This document shows positions 8,574 to 16,753 of a DNA stretch of 64,000 bases, in pieces. The translations under genes and the position numbers were made by a program. The notes under the pieces were generated by a model. That model saw only the letters and a program-made list of their open reading frames with translations. It ran no database searches and was not told the DNA's origin. Source of the DNA: Rhodoferax sp. OV413 (GTDB taxonomy: Bacteria; Pseudomonadota; Gammaproteobacteria; Burkholderiales; Burkholderiaceae_C); the NCBI RefSeq assembly GCF_900104385.1, contig NZ_FNJA01000003.1, positions 434,001 through 498,000 of the forward strand. Reading direction: 5' to 3'. Within the stretch, counting starts at the first letter, position 1, and each line of letters begins with the position of its first letter.

Positions 8574-9865
8574 ATGGACCTACCGCCTTCACCCTGGGCT
8601 GCATCGTGGTGGGGGCGCTGCTGATCGCCATGACGCTGGGCGGTTCGTTCATCAGCCGCCTGCCCCTGAGTTCGGCCATGCTGTACCTGGGCGTGGGCAT
8701 CGCCATCGGCCCCTGGGGCCTGGGCCTGTGGAAGCTGGATGCGTTGAAAGACACGCAGCTACTGGAACGCTTGACCGAGGTGGCGGTACTGATCTCGCTG
8801 TTCACCGCCGGCATGAAGCTGAAGCTGCCTTTGAAAGACCGGCGCTGGTGGATTCCGCTGCGGCTGGCATCCGTGTCCATGCTGGTCACCGTTGCGGCGG
8901 TCACCGCTATCGGCATCTGGCTGCTGGACCTGCCACCCGGCGCCGCGGTGCTGCTGGGCGCCATCCTCGCGCCCACCGACCCGGTGCTAGCCTCGGACGT
9001 GCAACTGTCCGACCCGGGCGACGGGGACCGCCTGCGCTTTGGCCTGACCGGCGAAGGTGGCCTGAACGACGGCACTGCCTTCCCGGTGGTGATGCTGGGC
9101 CTGGGCCTGCTGGGCCTGCACGACCTGGGCGCCAATGGCTGGCGCTGGGCCGCGGTCGATGTACTGTGGGCGATTGCCGGCGGCCTGGCCCTGGGCAGCC
9201 TGATGGGCGCACTGCTCGGCCATGCGATCCTGTACCTGCGCACCCGCCACCAAGAGGCGCTGGATGCCGACGAGTTCATCGCCCTGGGCCTGATTGCGCT
9301 GACCTATGGCCTGGCGCTGGCCTGCCAGACCTACGGCTTTCTGGCCGTGTTTGCCGCCGGGCTGGCGTTGCAGCGGGTTGGCGAAAAAGCAGCCGCCCCG
9401 GCCAGCGAGTCCACGCCCGACTTAGAGCCAGCCCCACCCACGCCGGCCGAAATGATGCTGGCCGTGCAGCGCTTCAACAGCCAGCTGGAGCGCTTTGTAG
9501 AAGTCGGCATCGTGCTGGCCATAGGCGTGCTGCTGGCGACGGTGCGCTTCCGGGCTGAACTGCTGTGGTTCATTCCCCTGCTGTTTCTGCTGGTACGCCC
9601 ACTATCGGTATTTACCGGCTTGCTGGGCACGAAGGTGCTGGGTGCGCAGCGCCGCCTGATGGCCTGGTTTGGCATACGCGGCATAGGCTCGCTGTACTAC
9701 CTGCTGTATGCCATTACCCACGGGCTGCAGCCCGCGCAGGCCGAGCAGCTGTTGTCGATCACCGTGGGCGTGGTCGTGGCCTCCATCGTGGTGCACGGCA
9801 TTTCCGTGACACCCTTGATGCACCGCTACGAAGCCCGCAAGAAAGCCCGGTCGGGCGCTTCCTAG
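8570..9865 (+). CDS. Sodium/proton antiporter, CPA1 family
   Basis: This 431-residue inner-membrane protein belongs to the Na_H_Exchanger family (PF00999), with about 11-12 hydrophobic segments. The transport-site motifs APTDPVLA and GEGGLNDGTA are intact; the Asn-Asp pair is the CPA1 signature. It should exchange Na+ or K+ for H+ in pH or salt homeostasis. A Pro/Ala-rich cytoplasmic loop lies near residues 275-300. I prefer ATG 8570; TTG 8546 in the same frame would add eight residues, and neither has a good ribosome site. Both it and DUF2214 are probably one transcript. Confidence 0.88.
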   Translation: MNGPTAFTLGCIVVGALLIAMTLGGSFISRLPLSSAMLYLGVGIAIGPWGLGLWKLDALKDTQLLERLTEVAVLISLFTAGMKLKLPLKDRRWWIPLRLASVSMLVTVAAVTAIGIWLLDLPPGAAVLLGAILAPTDPVLASDVQLSDPGDGDRLRFGLTGEGGLNDGTAFPVVMLGLGLLGLHDLGANGWRWAAVDVLWAIAGGLALGSLMGALLGHAILYLRTRHQEALDADEFIALGLIALTYGLALACQTYGFLAVFAAGLALQRVGEKAAAPASESTPDLEPAPPTPAEMMLAVQRFNSQLERFVEVGIVLAIGVLLATVRFRAELLWFIPLLFLLVRPLSVFTGLLGTKVLGAQRRLMAWFGIRGIGSLYYLLYAITHGLQPAQAEQLLSITVGVVVASIVVHGISVTPLMHRYEARKKARSGAS

Positions 9866-9873
9866 CCTGCCGG

Positions 9874-10212
9874 CTACGCCGACCGCGCCGTCCGCCCGAA
9901 GCACAGCCGCGCCAGGGCCGCAGGCCAGGTCCACCGGCTACGGGTAGACACCACCACCCGCGCAGCGGCCAGCGCCTCTATCTCGACCCAGCCGGCGGCC
10001 AGCCGCTGCCGCTCTCCGGCCCGCAGCAGCAGCGGCGCATCCACCCACAGCCCGGCCAGGTACTCGCGCCGGTGCACGCATACAGCGCCCTCGGCGACCA
10101 TGATCTCCGCCCCCCGCGGTAGCGGCTGCCAGCTGCGCTGTGCGGCCGGCAAGTGCAGGGTCAACAGGGGCCTTAGGGAAGTAAGGGCAGTAAGGGCAGT
10201 AAGGAGCGGCAT
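9874..10212 (-). CDS. DUF2917 family protein
   Basis: The 112-residue product has a Leu/Thr-rich start (residues 3-20), then a small cupin-like beta domain: RGAEIMVAEGAVCVHRREYL followed by LLLRAGERQRLAAGWVEIEAL. The core pattern of 'W..G.VWVT....DVLL..G....L' is that of DUF2917, common in Burkholderiales beside regulators. ATG 10212 is supported by AAAGAGG seven bases upstream. It is divergent from the MocR regulator, and a second DUF2917 gene sits next to a LysR regulator at 63 kb. Function is unknown. The LTALTALTSL repeat in the N-terminus comes from a 9-bp tandem DNA repeat. Confidence 0.72.
   Translation of the reverse strand: MPLLTALTALTSLRPLLTLHLPAAQRSWQPLPRGAEIMVAEGAVCVHRREYLAGLWVDAPLLLRAGERQRLAAGWVEIEALAAARVVVSTRSRWTWPAALARLCFGRTARSA
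10178..10204. repeat. 9-bp tandem repeat
   Basis: The unit AGTAAGGGC is repeated almost three times within the start of the DUF2917 gene and encodes its LTA repeat. Copy-number change would stay in frame. Confidence 0.6.
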
Positions 10213-10283
10213 ACAAGACCTCTTTGTGAAAGTAGCTGTAGCGTAGAAATTCCAGCCGCCATCGAACAGCCACAGACCGCCGC

Positions 10284-10353
10284 CATCTGTTACGCAACAG
10301 TTCAGAAAATGCGCATCTGTTATGGTCTGTTTTGCTTCCGTCTGTACCTGTTC
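10284..10353. promoter_or_regulatory. Direct repeats in the MocR/DUF2917 divergent promoter (operator candidate)
   Basis: CATCTGTTA occurs at 10284-10292 and again at 10314-10322, exactly 30 bp apart (about three helical turns), with further CTGT-containing copies at about 10326-10331 and 10341-10350. MocR regulators are known to bind spaced direct repeats near their own promoters. Confidence 0.5.
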
Positions 10354-10386
10354 AGTCCACCCCCGGCCCCGCATGATGGAGGGCCT

Positions 10387-11907
10387 ATGACCATGCCCGC
10401 AGCCCACGCCTCCCCGCCCAAATACCAAAGCCTGGCCGAGCACTACCGCAGCGCCATCCAGGCCGGCAGCCTGCTGCCGGGCCAGCGCATGCCCTCGCTG
10501 CGCGAGCTGATGCGCCAGCATGCGGTCAGCCTGTCCACCGCCATGCAGGTCTGCCGTCTGCTGGAGAGCGAAGGCACGCTGGAGGCCCGGCCGCGCTCAG
10601 GCTACTTTGTGCGGACACCCGAGCGTTCGCGGCTGGCGCCGGTGAACGACCCACCGATGCAGCGCGCACCCGACCCAGCCCAGTACGTGGGCATCCACAC
10701 CAAGGTGTCGGAATTCCTGGCGCTGGGCCGCATGCAGCGCTTCAAGACCAATCTGTCCACCGCCCGCTGCGCGCCCGAGCTGTATCCCAGCCAAGCGCTA
10801 AACCTGGCCGCCCAGCGAAGCCTGCGGCAAGACCCCGAGCAGCTGGTGCGGGCCGCGCCGCCACAGGGCTGCCTGGAATTCCGCGAAGTGCTGGCCCAGC
10901 GCGCCATGGGCGCCGGCATGCACTTGTCGGCCAACGACATCCAGGTCACCAATGGCTGCACCGAGGCGCTGAACCTGGTGCTGCGCGCCGTAGCCCAACC
11001 CGGCGACACGATTGCGGTGGAGTCACCCACCTTCTACGGCCTGCTGCAGACCCTGGAAAGCCTGGGCCTGAAGGCGCTGGAGATCCCCACCAGCCCGCGC
11101 ACCGGCATCTCGGTGGACGCAGTGGAGCTGGCGCTGCGCAACACCCAACGCATCAAGGCCGTGGTGGTCATCCCCTACCTGCAAAACCCCACCGGCAGCA
11201 TCATGCCCAACGCCCACAAGCAGGCGCTGCTGCGCCTGTGCCAGCAGCACGATGTGGCCTTGATCGAAGACGATACCTACAGCGCGCTGGTGGACGACAG
11301 CGTGCTGCGCGAAGAGCCGCTGCGCGCCATCAAGTCCTGGGACGACAGCGGCCACGTGGTGTACTGCGCCTCGCTGCACAAAAGCCTGGCACCCGGCCTG
11401 CGCCTGGGCTGGGTCAGCGCCGGGCGCTGGCAGGCGCGGGTGGAGATGCTGAAGTTCGCTGCCTCGCGCAGCAACGAGCGGCTGGCGCAACGTGCCGCCG
11501 CCAGCTTCATAGGCTCGGCCGCCTATGACCGCTACCTGCGCCGGCTGCGCGGCATCCTGGCCACGCAGCGCACCCAGACCGCCCAGGCAGTGGCCAGCTA
11601 CTTCCCGCCCGGCACCCGGCTGACCGTGCCGCGCGGCGGCCTGTCGCTGTGGGTCGAGCTGCCGCACCAGCTTTCGGCCACCGCGCTATTCCACGCGGCG
11701 CTGGCCGAAAACATGGTGATCGCGCCCGGCACCATCTTCACCAATTCGAACCGCTTCGAGAGCCATCTGCGGGTCAACTGCGGCTGGCCGTTCACGCCCG
11801 AGATCGACCACGCATTTGCGCGGCTGGGTCAGATGGTGGCAGCATTGGCTGCGGAAGGAAAATCAGCAGAAAAAGTGCCTGCAGCGCTGATTAAATCAGC
11901 GCGATAA
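10387..11907 (+). CDS. MocR-type transcriptional regulator (GntR winged helix + class I aminotransferase fold)
   Basis: In this 506-residue protein a GntR wHTH occupies residues about 12-80 (LPGQRMPSLRELMRQHAVS...) and a PLP-binding aminotransferase-like domain spans about 105-490. The Schiff-base lysine is in SLHKSLAPG (Lys332), and the upstream NPTG motif (LQNPTGS) is intact. MocR proteins sense amines or amino acids through PLP and control adjacent genes; here the neighbour is the DUF2917 gene. ATG 10387 has GGAGG just upstream. The last dozen codons lie in a palindromic repeat copy, so the C-terminal LIKSAR is repeat-derived. Confidence 0.9.
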   Translation: MTMPAAHASPPKYQSLAEHYRSAIQAGSLLPGQRMPSLRELMRQHAVSLSTAMQVCRLLESEGTLEARPRSGYFVRTPERSRLAPVNDPPMQRAPDPAQYVGIHTKVSEFLALGRMQRFKTNLSTARCAPELYPSQALNLAAQRSLRQDPEQLVRAAPPQGCLEFREVLAQRAMGAGMHLSANDIQVTNGCTEALNLVLRAVAQPGDTIAVESPTFYGLLQTLESLGLKALEIPTSPRTGISVDAVELALRNTQRIKAVVVIPYLQNPTGSIMPNAHKQALLRLCQQHDVALIEDDTYSALVDDSVLREEPLRAIKSWDDSGHVVYCASLHKSLAPGLRLGWVSAGRWQARVEMLKFAASRSNERLAQRAAASFIGSAAYDRYLRRLRGILATQRTQTAQAVASYFPPGTRLTVPRGGLSLWVELPHQLSATALFHAALAENMVIAPGTIFTNSNRFESHLRVNCGWPFTPEIDHAFARLGQMVAALAAEGKSAEKVPAALIKSAR

Positions 11908-11924
11908 GCTATCTTTTAAATAGC
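11877..11924. repeat. Dispersed palindromic repeat, copy 2 (overlaps MocR 3' end)
   Basis: The arms GCGCTGATT/AATCAGCGC are followed by GCTATCTTTTAAATAGC. The left part is coding (MocR C-terminus); the right part lies in the convergent gap with the lactonase gene. Confidence 0.55.
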
Positions 11925-11933
11925 GACCAGCGG

Positions 11934-12818
11934 TTAACCCCAGACCGCCGGCACCAGGCCGCGCACGCCGGTGCGCAACACAAAGGCCGATCCTGCCAGC
12001 GGCTGCTCGGACAGTTGCTCGGCCGACAGGCCGGCCCGGGCGCTGGTGACCAGCATCAGGTCCAGGTTCTCGCCGCCGAACGCCACATTGGTGATCTGAC
12101 TGGCGGGTAGGTTGATGCGCTGCAGCTCGTCGCCGGCCAGGTTGAAGCGGCGCAGGCAGCCACCGCCCCAGAACGCCACCCACAGATGGCCTTCGGCGTC
12201 GAAGGTCATGCCATCGGGTTCGCCCTCTTCAACCGCAAAGCGCTTCCACAGGCTCTTGCCTTGCAGCTGGCCGTTGGCACCCAGGGTGTAGCGGTAAATG
12301 CTGCGCAGCAGGCTGTCGGTGTGCAGCATCACCGTGCCATCGGCCGAAATCGCCGGGCCGTTGGCGATGTGGATGTTGCGCTCGGCAATCTCGATGCGGC
12401 CGTCGGGGTGCAGGCAGGCCAGCTGGCCCAGCGGCTGCTGGGGGTTTTCATGGTGCATGGAGCCGGCCCAGATGCGGCCGGCGGGATCGGCCTTGGCGTC
12501 GTTCAGGCGCAGGCCCGGCTGGTCGGGGTGCGGCGAGCCCAGGCGCTCGATCTTCAGCTCGGGCTCCAGGGTCAGGCGCACAAAGCCCGACTGGAAGCCG
12601 GCCACAAAGGCCTGGCCATCGGCACAAGGCACCAACCAGCCCACCTTTTCGGGCACGAGCCAGGTCTGGCGGGTATCGGTGCTGGGCGCCCAGGCGTGCA
12701 CTGCCTGGCCCAGGATGTCGACAAAGAAGAAGCGTGCGCTGGCGGCATGCCAGAGCGTGCCCTCGCCGAGTTGCAGGTTCGCGGGCCAGATGGGGGTGGC
12801 GGTACAGGGCAGGGGCAT
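11934..12818 (-). CDS. SMP-30/gluconolactonase family sugar lactonase
   Basis: This 294-residue six-bladed beta-propeller (SGL, PF08450) has the family's metal-site motifs: Glu in LGEGTLW near residue 19, Asn in IANGPA, Asp in GEPDGMTFD. It should open an aldonolactone, here probably D-galactono-1,4-lactone, to galactonate. The substrate is inferred from its place next to a sugar dehydrogenase and in a locus with galactosidases, galactonate-type dehydratase, KDGal kinase and aldolase. It is the last gene of the minus-strand series and is separated from the dehydrogenase gene by a strong palindromic repeat. No clear ribosome site is visible at ATG 12818. Confidence 0.85.
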   Translation of the reverse strand: MPLPCTATPIWPANLQLGEGTLWHAASARFFFVDILGQAVHAWAPSTDTRQTWLVPEKVGWLVPCADGQAFVAGFQSGFVRLTLEPELKIERLGSPHPDQPGLRLNDAKADPAGRIWAGSMHHENPQQPLGQLACLHPDGRIEIAERNIHIANGPAISADGTVMLHTDSLLRSIYRYTLGANGQLQGKSLWKRFAVEEGEPDGMTFDAEGHLWVAFWGGGCLRRFNLAGDELQRINLPASQITNVAFGGENLDLMLVTSARAGLSAEQLSEQPLAGSAFVLRTGVRGLVPAVWG

Positions 12819-12845
12819 AGTGCGCAGGGTGCTACAGTTTTCAAC

Positions 12846-12910
12846 TACTAAAAAGATAGCTGCCAGCGCATATTGAATATGCGCTGGCAGGCTGTTTAAT
12901 TAGTGGTATT
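12846..12910. repeat. Dispersed palindromic repeat, copy 3 (15-bp perfect stem)
   Basis: CTGCCAGCGCATATT-G-AATATGCGCTGGCAG (12860-12890) is a perfect hairpin, flanked by AT-rich TAGC boxes. It lies between the dehydrogenase and lactonase genes of the galactose pathway and could reduce read-through between them. Confidence 0.85.
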
Positions 12911-12936
12911 TTGGCTCTAAAACAAGAATTCAGGCC

Positions 12937-13698
12937 TCAGGTCCAACCCGCATCCACCACGAAGTCCTGGGCGGTGACCATGCTGCTGTCGTCGGCCGCC
13001 AGGAACAGCGCCATGTTGGCGATGTCGGCACCGACGATGCGGCCGGGCAGGCACTGGTTGTCGTCCATGGCGCGCTCGCCTTCGGCGTCGACCCACTGGG
13101 TCAGCTGCTTCTCGGTCATGATCCAGCCGGGGGTCAGAGTGTTGACGCGGATGTTGTCCGGCCCCAGATCCCGCGCCAGGCTGCGCGACAGGCCTACCGT
13201 GGCCGACTTGCAGGTGGCGTACACCGGGTAGCCCTTGCCCTTGATCTTCCAGCTGGTCGAGCCTAGATTGACGATGACCCCGCCGCCCAGGCGCCGCATA
13301 CCCGGCACCACGGCCTGCACGGCGAAGAAGTGCGGCCGCAGGTTGACGGAGACGCGCCAGTCAAAGTCGTCCGGCGTCACGGACATGATGTCGTGGCGCT
13401 GGTCGTTGGCCACGTTATTGACCAGCACGTTGATGTCGCCATGGGCGCCGGCCGCTTGGGCAATCGCCGCCTGCAGCGCCGCCACATCGGAGGCTTCGCT
13501 TTGCAGGAACAGCGGCGTAGGGCCCACCGCGCTGGCCTCGGCCACCACTTTGGCGGCCGACTCGGCATTCCGGCCAGTGAACGCCACCTTGGCGCCCTGG
13601 CGGGCAAAGCCGACCACGATGTCGGCACCGATGCCCGAGCTGCCGCCGGTGACGAACACGCTGCGGCCCTCCAGGCTGGGGTAATGTGCGGTTTTCAA
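12937..13698 (-). CDS. SDR-family sugar (probably galactose) 1-dehydrogenase
   Basis: This 253-residue short-chain dehydrogenase has the cofactor motif TGGSSGIG near residue 17, the NNVAN strand, the catalytic Ser in GSTSW and the Tyr-Lys pair in YATCK. The sequence type (GSTSWKIKGKGYPVY) is that of beta-proteobacterial aldose dehydrogenases. By context it oxidises D-galactose to galactonolactone, the substrate of the neighbouring lactonase. The start is TTG 13698: AAGGAG lies exactly seven bases upstream and no ATG fits. The gene begins just after the terminator of the upstream operon, so it needs its own promoter or read-through. The specific sugar is inferred. Confidence 0.85.
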   Translation of the reverse strand: MKTAHYPSLEGRSVFVTGGSSGIGADIVVGFARQGAKVAFTGRNAESAAKVVAEASAVGPTPLFLQSEASDVAALQAAIAQAAGAHGDINVLVNNVANDQRHDIMSVTPDDFDWRVSVNLRPHFFAVQAVVPGMRRLGGGVIVNLGSTSWKIKGKGYPVYATCKSATVGLSRSLARDLGPDNIRVNTLTPGWIMTEKQLTQWVDAEGERAMDDNQCLPGRIVGADIANMALFLAADDSSMVTAQDFVVDAGWT

Positions 13699-13723
13699 AG
13701 CAATGCTCCTTGGTCTGTCTGAA

Positions 13724-13768
13724 TAAAAAAACGCGTGCCTGCTCAGCCCTCTGAGGCAGGCACGCTGG
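13724..13768 (-). terminator. Strong rho-independent terminator embedded in the galactosidase 3' end
   Basis: Arms GCGTGCCTGC/GCAGGCACGC with an inner TCAG-CCCT-CTGA stem are followed on the minus strand by TTTTTTTATT. One arm is the last coding bases of the alpha-galactosidase gene. Confidence 0.85.
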
Positions 13769-15902
13769 AGAATGAATAAACAAGAGCCGACTCGGGGTGC
13801 ATCACCGGCACTGGCCAGCCCACCTGGGCCAGTTCCTCGCCCTGCACCCGCCCGCCGCCGCTGCGCAAGGCATCGCCCCACACGTCAGGCGCATCGCCGC
13901 GCGCCCGTGCCTGGCCGGCACTGCCCAGCAGGCGCGCCTGCCAGGCCCCGCTACCGGCCAAGGACGGCAGGCGCAGGCCGGGCTGGTAGCTGTAATTGGG
14001 TGGCGAGACGGTGAACACGCCGAGCACTGCCTGCCCAGCCGTCTGGACCAGCCACCAGACCACGCCATCCACCGTGCGGCCCTGGCTGAAGCGGCCGCTA
14101 TGCAGTACCTCGCGCAGCGACTTGTGTAGCGCGATCCAGTGCGCCAGGGTGGCGCGGTCGGCCTCGCCCAGTTGGCGCACATCGGCCTCTACGCCCATGT
14201 GGCCAAAGCAGGCCACGGCGCAGCGGAAAGCCATGCTCTGGCTGCGGCCGGTGGCATGGGCCGGGGCCGGGCCGACGTGGCTGCCCATCAGCTCCAGCGG
14301 GAATAGGCGCGCGGCGCCGCTCTGTATCGCCACCCGGGATACGGCGTCGTTGTTATCGCTGGTCCACAGGCGCTGGGTGTGGCGCAACATGCCCAGGTCG
14401 GCACGGCCACCGCCGGACGCACAGGTTTCAATTTCCAGCTGCGGATGGGCGGCGCGCAGCCGCTCCAGCAGCGCATATAGGGCCGGGATCTGGCTGCGCA
14501 TGGCCAGGCGGCCGTCCTGCCCCGCGGCGTGCGCAAAGATGCGGTTCATGTCCCACTTGAGATAGGCAATCGGGTGCGCGGCCAATACCGCGTGAAGCTT
14601 GTCGAACAGGTAGGCGCTGACCTCGGGACGCGACAAGTCCAGCACCAGCTGGTTGCGGCCCAGCACCAGTGCACGGCCTGCCAGCTGCAGCGCCCAGTCG
14701 GGGTGGGCGCGGAACAGCTCGCTGTCGGGGTTCACCATCTCGGGCTCGACCCACAGGCCGAACTCCATGCCCAGACTGTGCACATGGGCGATCAGCGGGC
14801 CCAGGCCCTCGGGATACTTGGCCGGATCGGGCCACCAGTCGCCCAGGCCGGCGCGGTCGTCCTTGCGGGCCGGAAACCAGCCGTCGTCCAGCACAAAACG
14901 CTCTACGCCCACGCTGGCCGCGGCCCGCGCCAGGTCGAACAAAACATCGGCCTGGTGGTCGAAGTACACCGCCTCCCAGGTATTCAGGTGCACCGGCCGG
15001 GCCCGCATGCGGCCGCCGGGCCACTGCAGCACCTGGCTGCGGATATAGCGCTGCAGCCGGGCGCTGGCGCCGTTCAAACCAGCTTTGGACCAACCCAGGT
15101 GCAGCAGCGGGGTCGCCAGGCTGGTGCCGGGTGCCAGCTGCACCTCGCCCGGGGCGAACCATTCGCCGGCTTGCAAATTCAGCCGGCCGTCGTCGGCGCG
15201 GTCCAGCGCGAAGCGGTGGTTACCGCTCCAGGCCAGCTGCGCGGCCACCACCTCGCCGGTGTGCTCTCCCGCATCGCTGGCCAGCACAAACACTGCAGGC
15301 GGCGCCTCGTGCGAACTGCGGCCGCTGCGGTTGTCGCGCTGCCAGCCCACCTGGGGCACGGCCTGCCGGGTCCATTGGAATTCATGCGACCACTGGCCGT
15401 GGAAGCTGCCCAGTTCCTGCAGCGCAGCCGGCATCGGTACGGTAGCGCTGGCCAGATGGTCGAGGGTGAGCGGCGTGCTACCGGTGTTGTGCAGCACGCT
15501 GTGCAGGCTGAGCACATCGCTGTCGGCGCACAGATGCAGAAAGAGCTGTACCGAGATGCTGGCAACCGCGTCCTCCAGCGTCAGCTGCAGGGTCTGCGGA
15601 TCGGGCTGGGCGAAGCCGGTGGCGCGCAAATCTTGCACCGCGTCCAGGCCGGCGCGGTGCACGCGCAGCGCCGGCGCGCCCAGCTCGCCATTGCCAAAGC
15701 AGGGCAGCACGGGCAGGCCACCCAGGCGGTCCAACGTGCCCGGCGCCAGGCGCTGCAGCCGCGCCGCCGGCCAGGCATGCAGCAGTAGCGTATCTGGCAG
15801 CCGCGCGCCAAAATGCCGCCACACCGGCATCTGGCCGAGCGCAAATTCCAGCACCACCGAGACGTTCTGCCCATCCAGGCGCAGCAAACGGGACATCGCC
15901 AT
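13743..15902 (-). CDS. Alpha-galactosidase, GH36
   Basis: This 719-residue protein has no signal peptide, so it is cytoplasmic. It has the three-part GH36 layout: N-terminal beta-supersandwich, central TIM barrel, C-terminal beta domain. The nucleophile is Asp451 in YLKWDMNR, and the acid/base is Asp516 in TSDNND, following the ETCASGGGRAD motif. It would release galactose from imported melibiose- or raffinose-type alpha-galactosides. ATG 15902 overlaps the permease stop (TGATG), indicating coupled translation; Met at 15896 is an alternative. It is the last gene before the terminator of the import operon. Confidence 0.93.
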   Translation of the reverse strand: MAMSRLLRLDGQNVSVVLEFALGQMPVWRHFGARLPDTLLLHAWPAARLQRLAPGTLDRLGGLPVLPCFGNGELGAPALRVHRAGLDAVQDLRATGFAQPDPQTLQLTLEDAVASISVQLFLHLCADSDVLSLHSVLHNTGSTPLTLDHLASATVPMPAALQELGSFHGQWSHEFQWTRQAVPQVGWQRDNRSGRSSHEAPPAVFVLASDAGEHTGEVVAAQLAWSGNHRFALDRADDGRLNLQAGEWFAPGEVQLAPGTSLATPLLHLGWSKAGLNGASARLQRYIRSQVLQWPGGRMRARPVHLNTWEAVYFDHQADVLFDLARAAASVGVERFVLDDGWFPARKDDRAGLGDWWPDPAKYPEGLGPLIAHVHSLGMEFGLWVEPEMVNPDSELFRAHPDWALQLAGRALVLGRNQLVLDLSRPEVSAYLFDKLHAVLAAHPIAYLKWDMNRIFAHAAGQDGRLAMRSQIPALYALLERLRAAHPQLEIETCASGGGRADLGMLRHTQRLWTSDNNDAVSRVAIQSGAARLFPLELMGSHVGPAPAHATGRSQSMAFRCAVACFGHMGVEADVRQLGEADRATLAHWIALHKSLREVLHSGRFSQGRTVDGVVWWLVQTAGQAVLGVFTVSPPNYSYQPGLRLPSLAGSGAWQARLLGSAGQARARGDAPDVWGDALRSGGGRVQGEELAQVGWPVPVMHPESALVYSFSSVPASEG

Positions 15903-16753
15903 CAGCCCTTGGTGGCACCGAAGGTCAGACCGGCGATGAAGTGTTTTTGCATCAAAAAGAAGATCAGCACCGGCGGCATGGCAGCCACGATGGAGCCGGC
16001 CGACACCAGATGCCACTGCGCCACCCACATGCCGTTCAGCGACTTCAACCCGCCGGTCACCGGCATCGCGTGGTTGCCCTGGATCAGCACCGTGGCCCAG
16101 AAGTAGTCGTTCCAGATGAAGGTGAACACCAGTACCGCCAGCGCCGCCACCGCCGGGCGCACCAGGGGCAATACCACCTTGAAGAAGATCTGGATTTCTG
16201 ACGCGCCCTCGACCCGCGCGGCCTCGATCAGCTCGCGCGGCAGCTCGCGGATGAAGTTGCGCATAAAGAAGGTGCAAAAACCGCTCTGGAAAGCGATGTG
16301 GAACAGCGCCAGCCCGGTGATGCTGTCGTACAGGCCCAGGCGCAGGCTCAGGTCGCGCACCGGCACCATCAGAATCTGGAACGGCACGAAATTGCCGCCC
16401 ACGAACAAAAAGAACACCAGCAGGTTCAGCTTGAAGCGGTACACGCCCAGCGCAAAGCCGGCCATGCAGGCCAGCGTCACCGCGCCGATGACGGTGGGAA
16501 TGGTGACCAGAAAGCTGTTGATGATGTAGGCCGCCAGCGGGGTCTTGCTGAACACCGCGGAGTAGTTCTCGACCAGCCGCCATTCGGTGGGCAGGCCCCA
16601 GTAGTTGCCGGTGTTCAAGTCAGCGGCGCCGCGAATCGAGGTAACCGCCACGGCAATGATGGGCAGCAGCCAGACCAGCATGGCCACGGGCAGGCCCAGG
16701 CGGTACAGCAGCTGGGTCGTGAGGCTGGTTTTTTGGATCGGGGTAGGGAACAT
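15902..16753 (-). CDS. Carbohydrate ABC transporter permease (MalG/LacG-type)
   Basis: This 283-residue inner-membrane protein has six hydrophobic segments and the conserved EAA loop ELIEAARVEGASEIQIFFKV, which contacts the ATPase. It pairs with the MalF-type permease encoded upstream; its ATG shares a base with that gene's TAA (TAATG). Together with the binding protein and the MsmK-type ATPase it should import galactosides into the cytoplasm for the two galactosidases. Confidence 0.93.
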   Translation of the reverse strand: MFPTPIQKTSLTTQLLYRLGLPVAMLVWLLPIIAVAVTSIRGAADLNTGNYWGLPTEWRLVENYSAVFSKTPLAAYIINSFLVTIPTVIGAVTLACMAGFALGVYRFKLNLLVFFLFVGGNFVPFQILMVPVRDLSLRLGLYDSITGLALFHIAFQSGFCTFFMRNFIRELPRELIEAARVEGASEIQIFFKVVLPLVRPAVAALAVLVFTFIWNDYFWATVLIQGNHAMPVTGGLKSLNGMWVAQWHLVSAGSIVAAMPPVLIFFLMQKHFIAGLTFGATKG

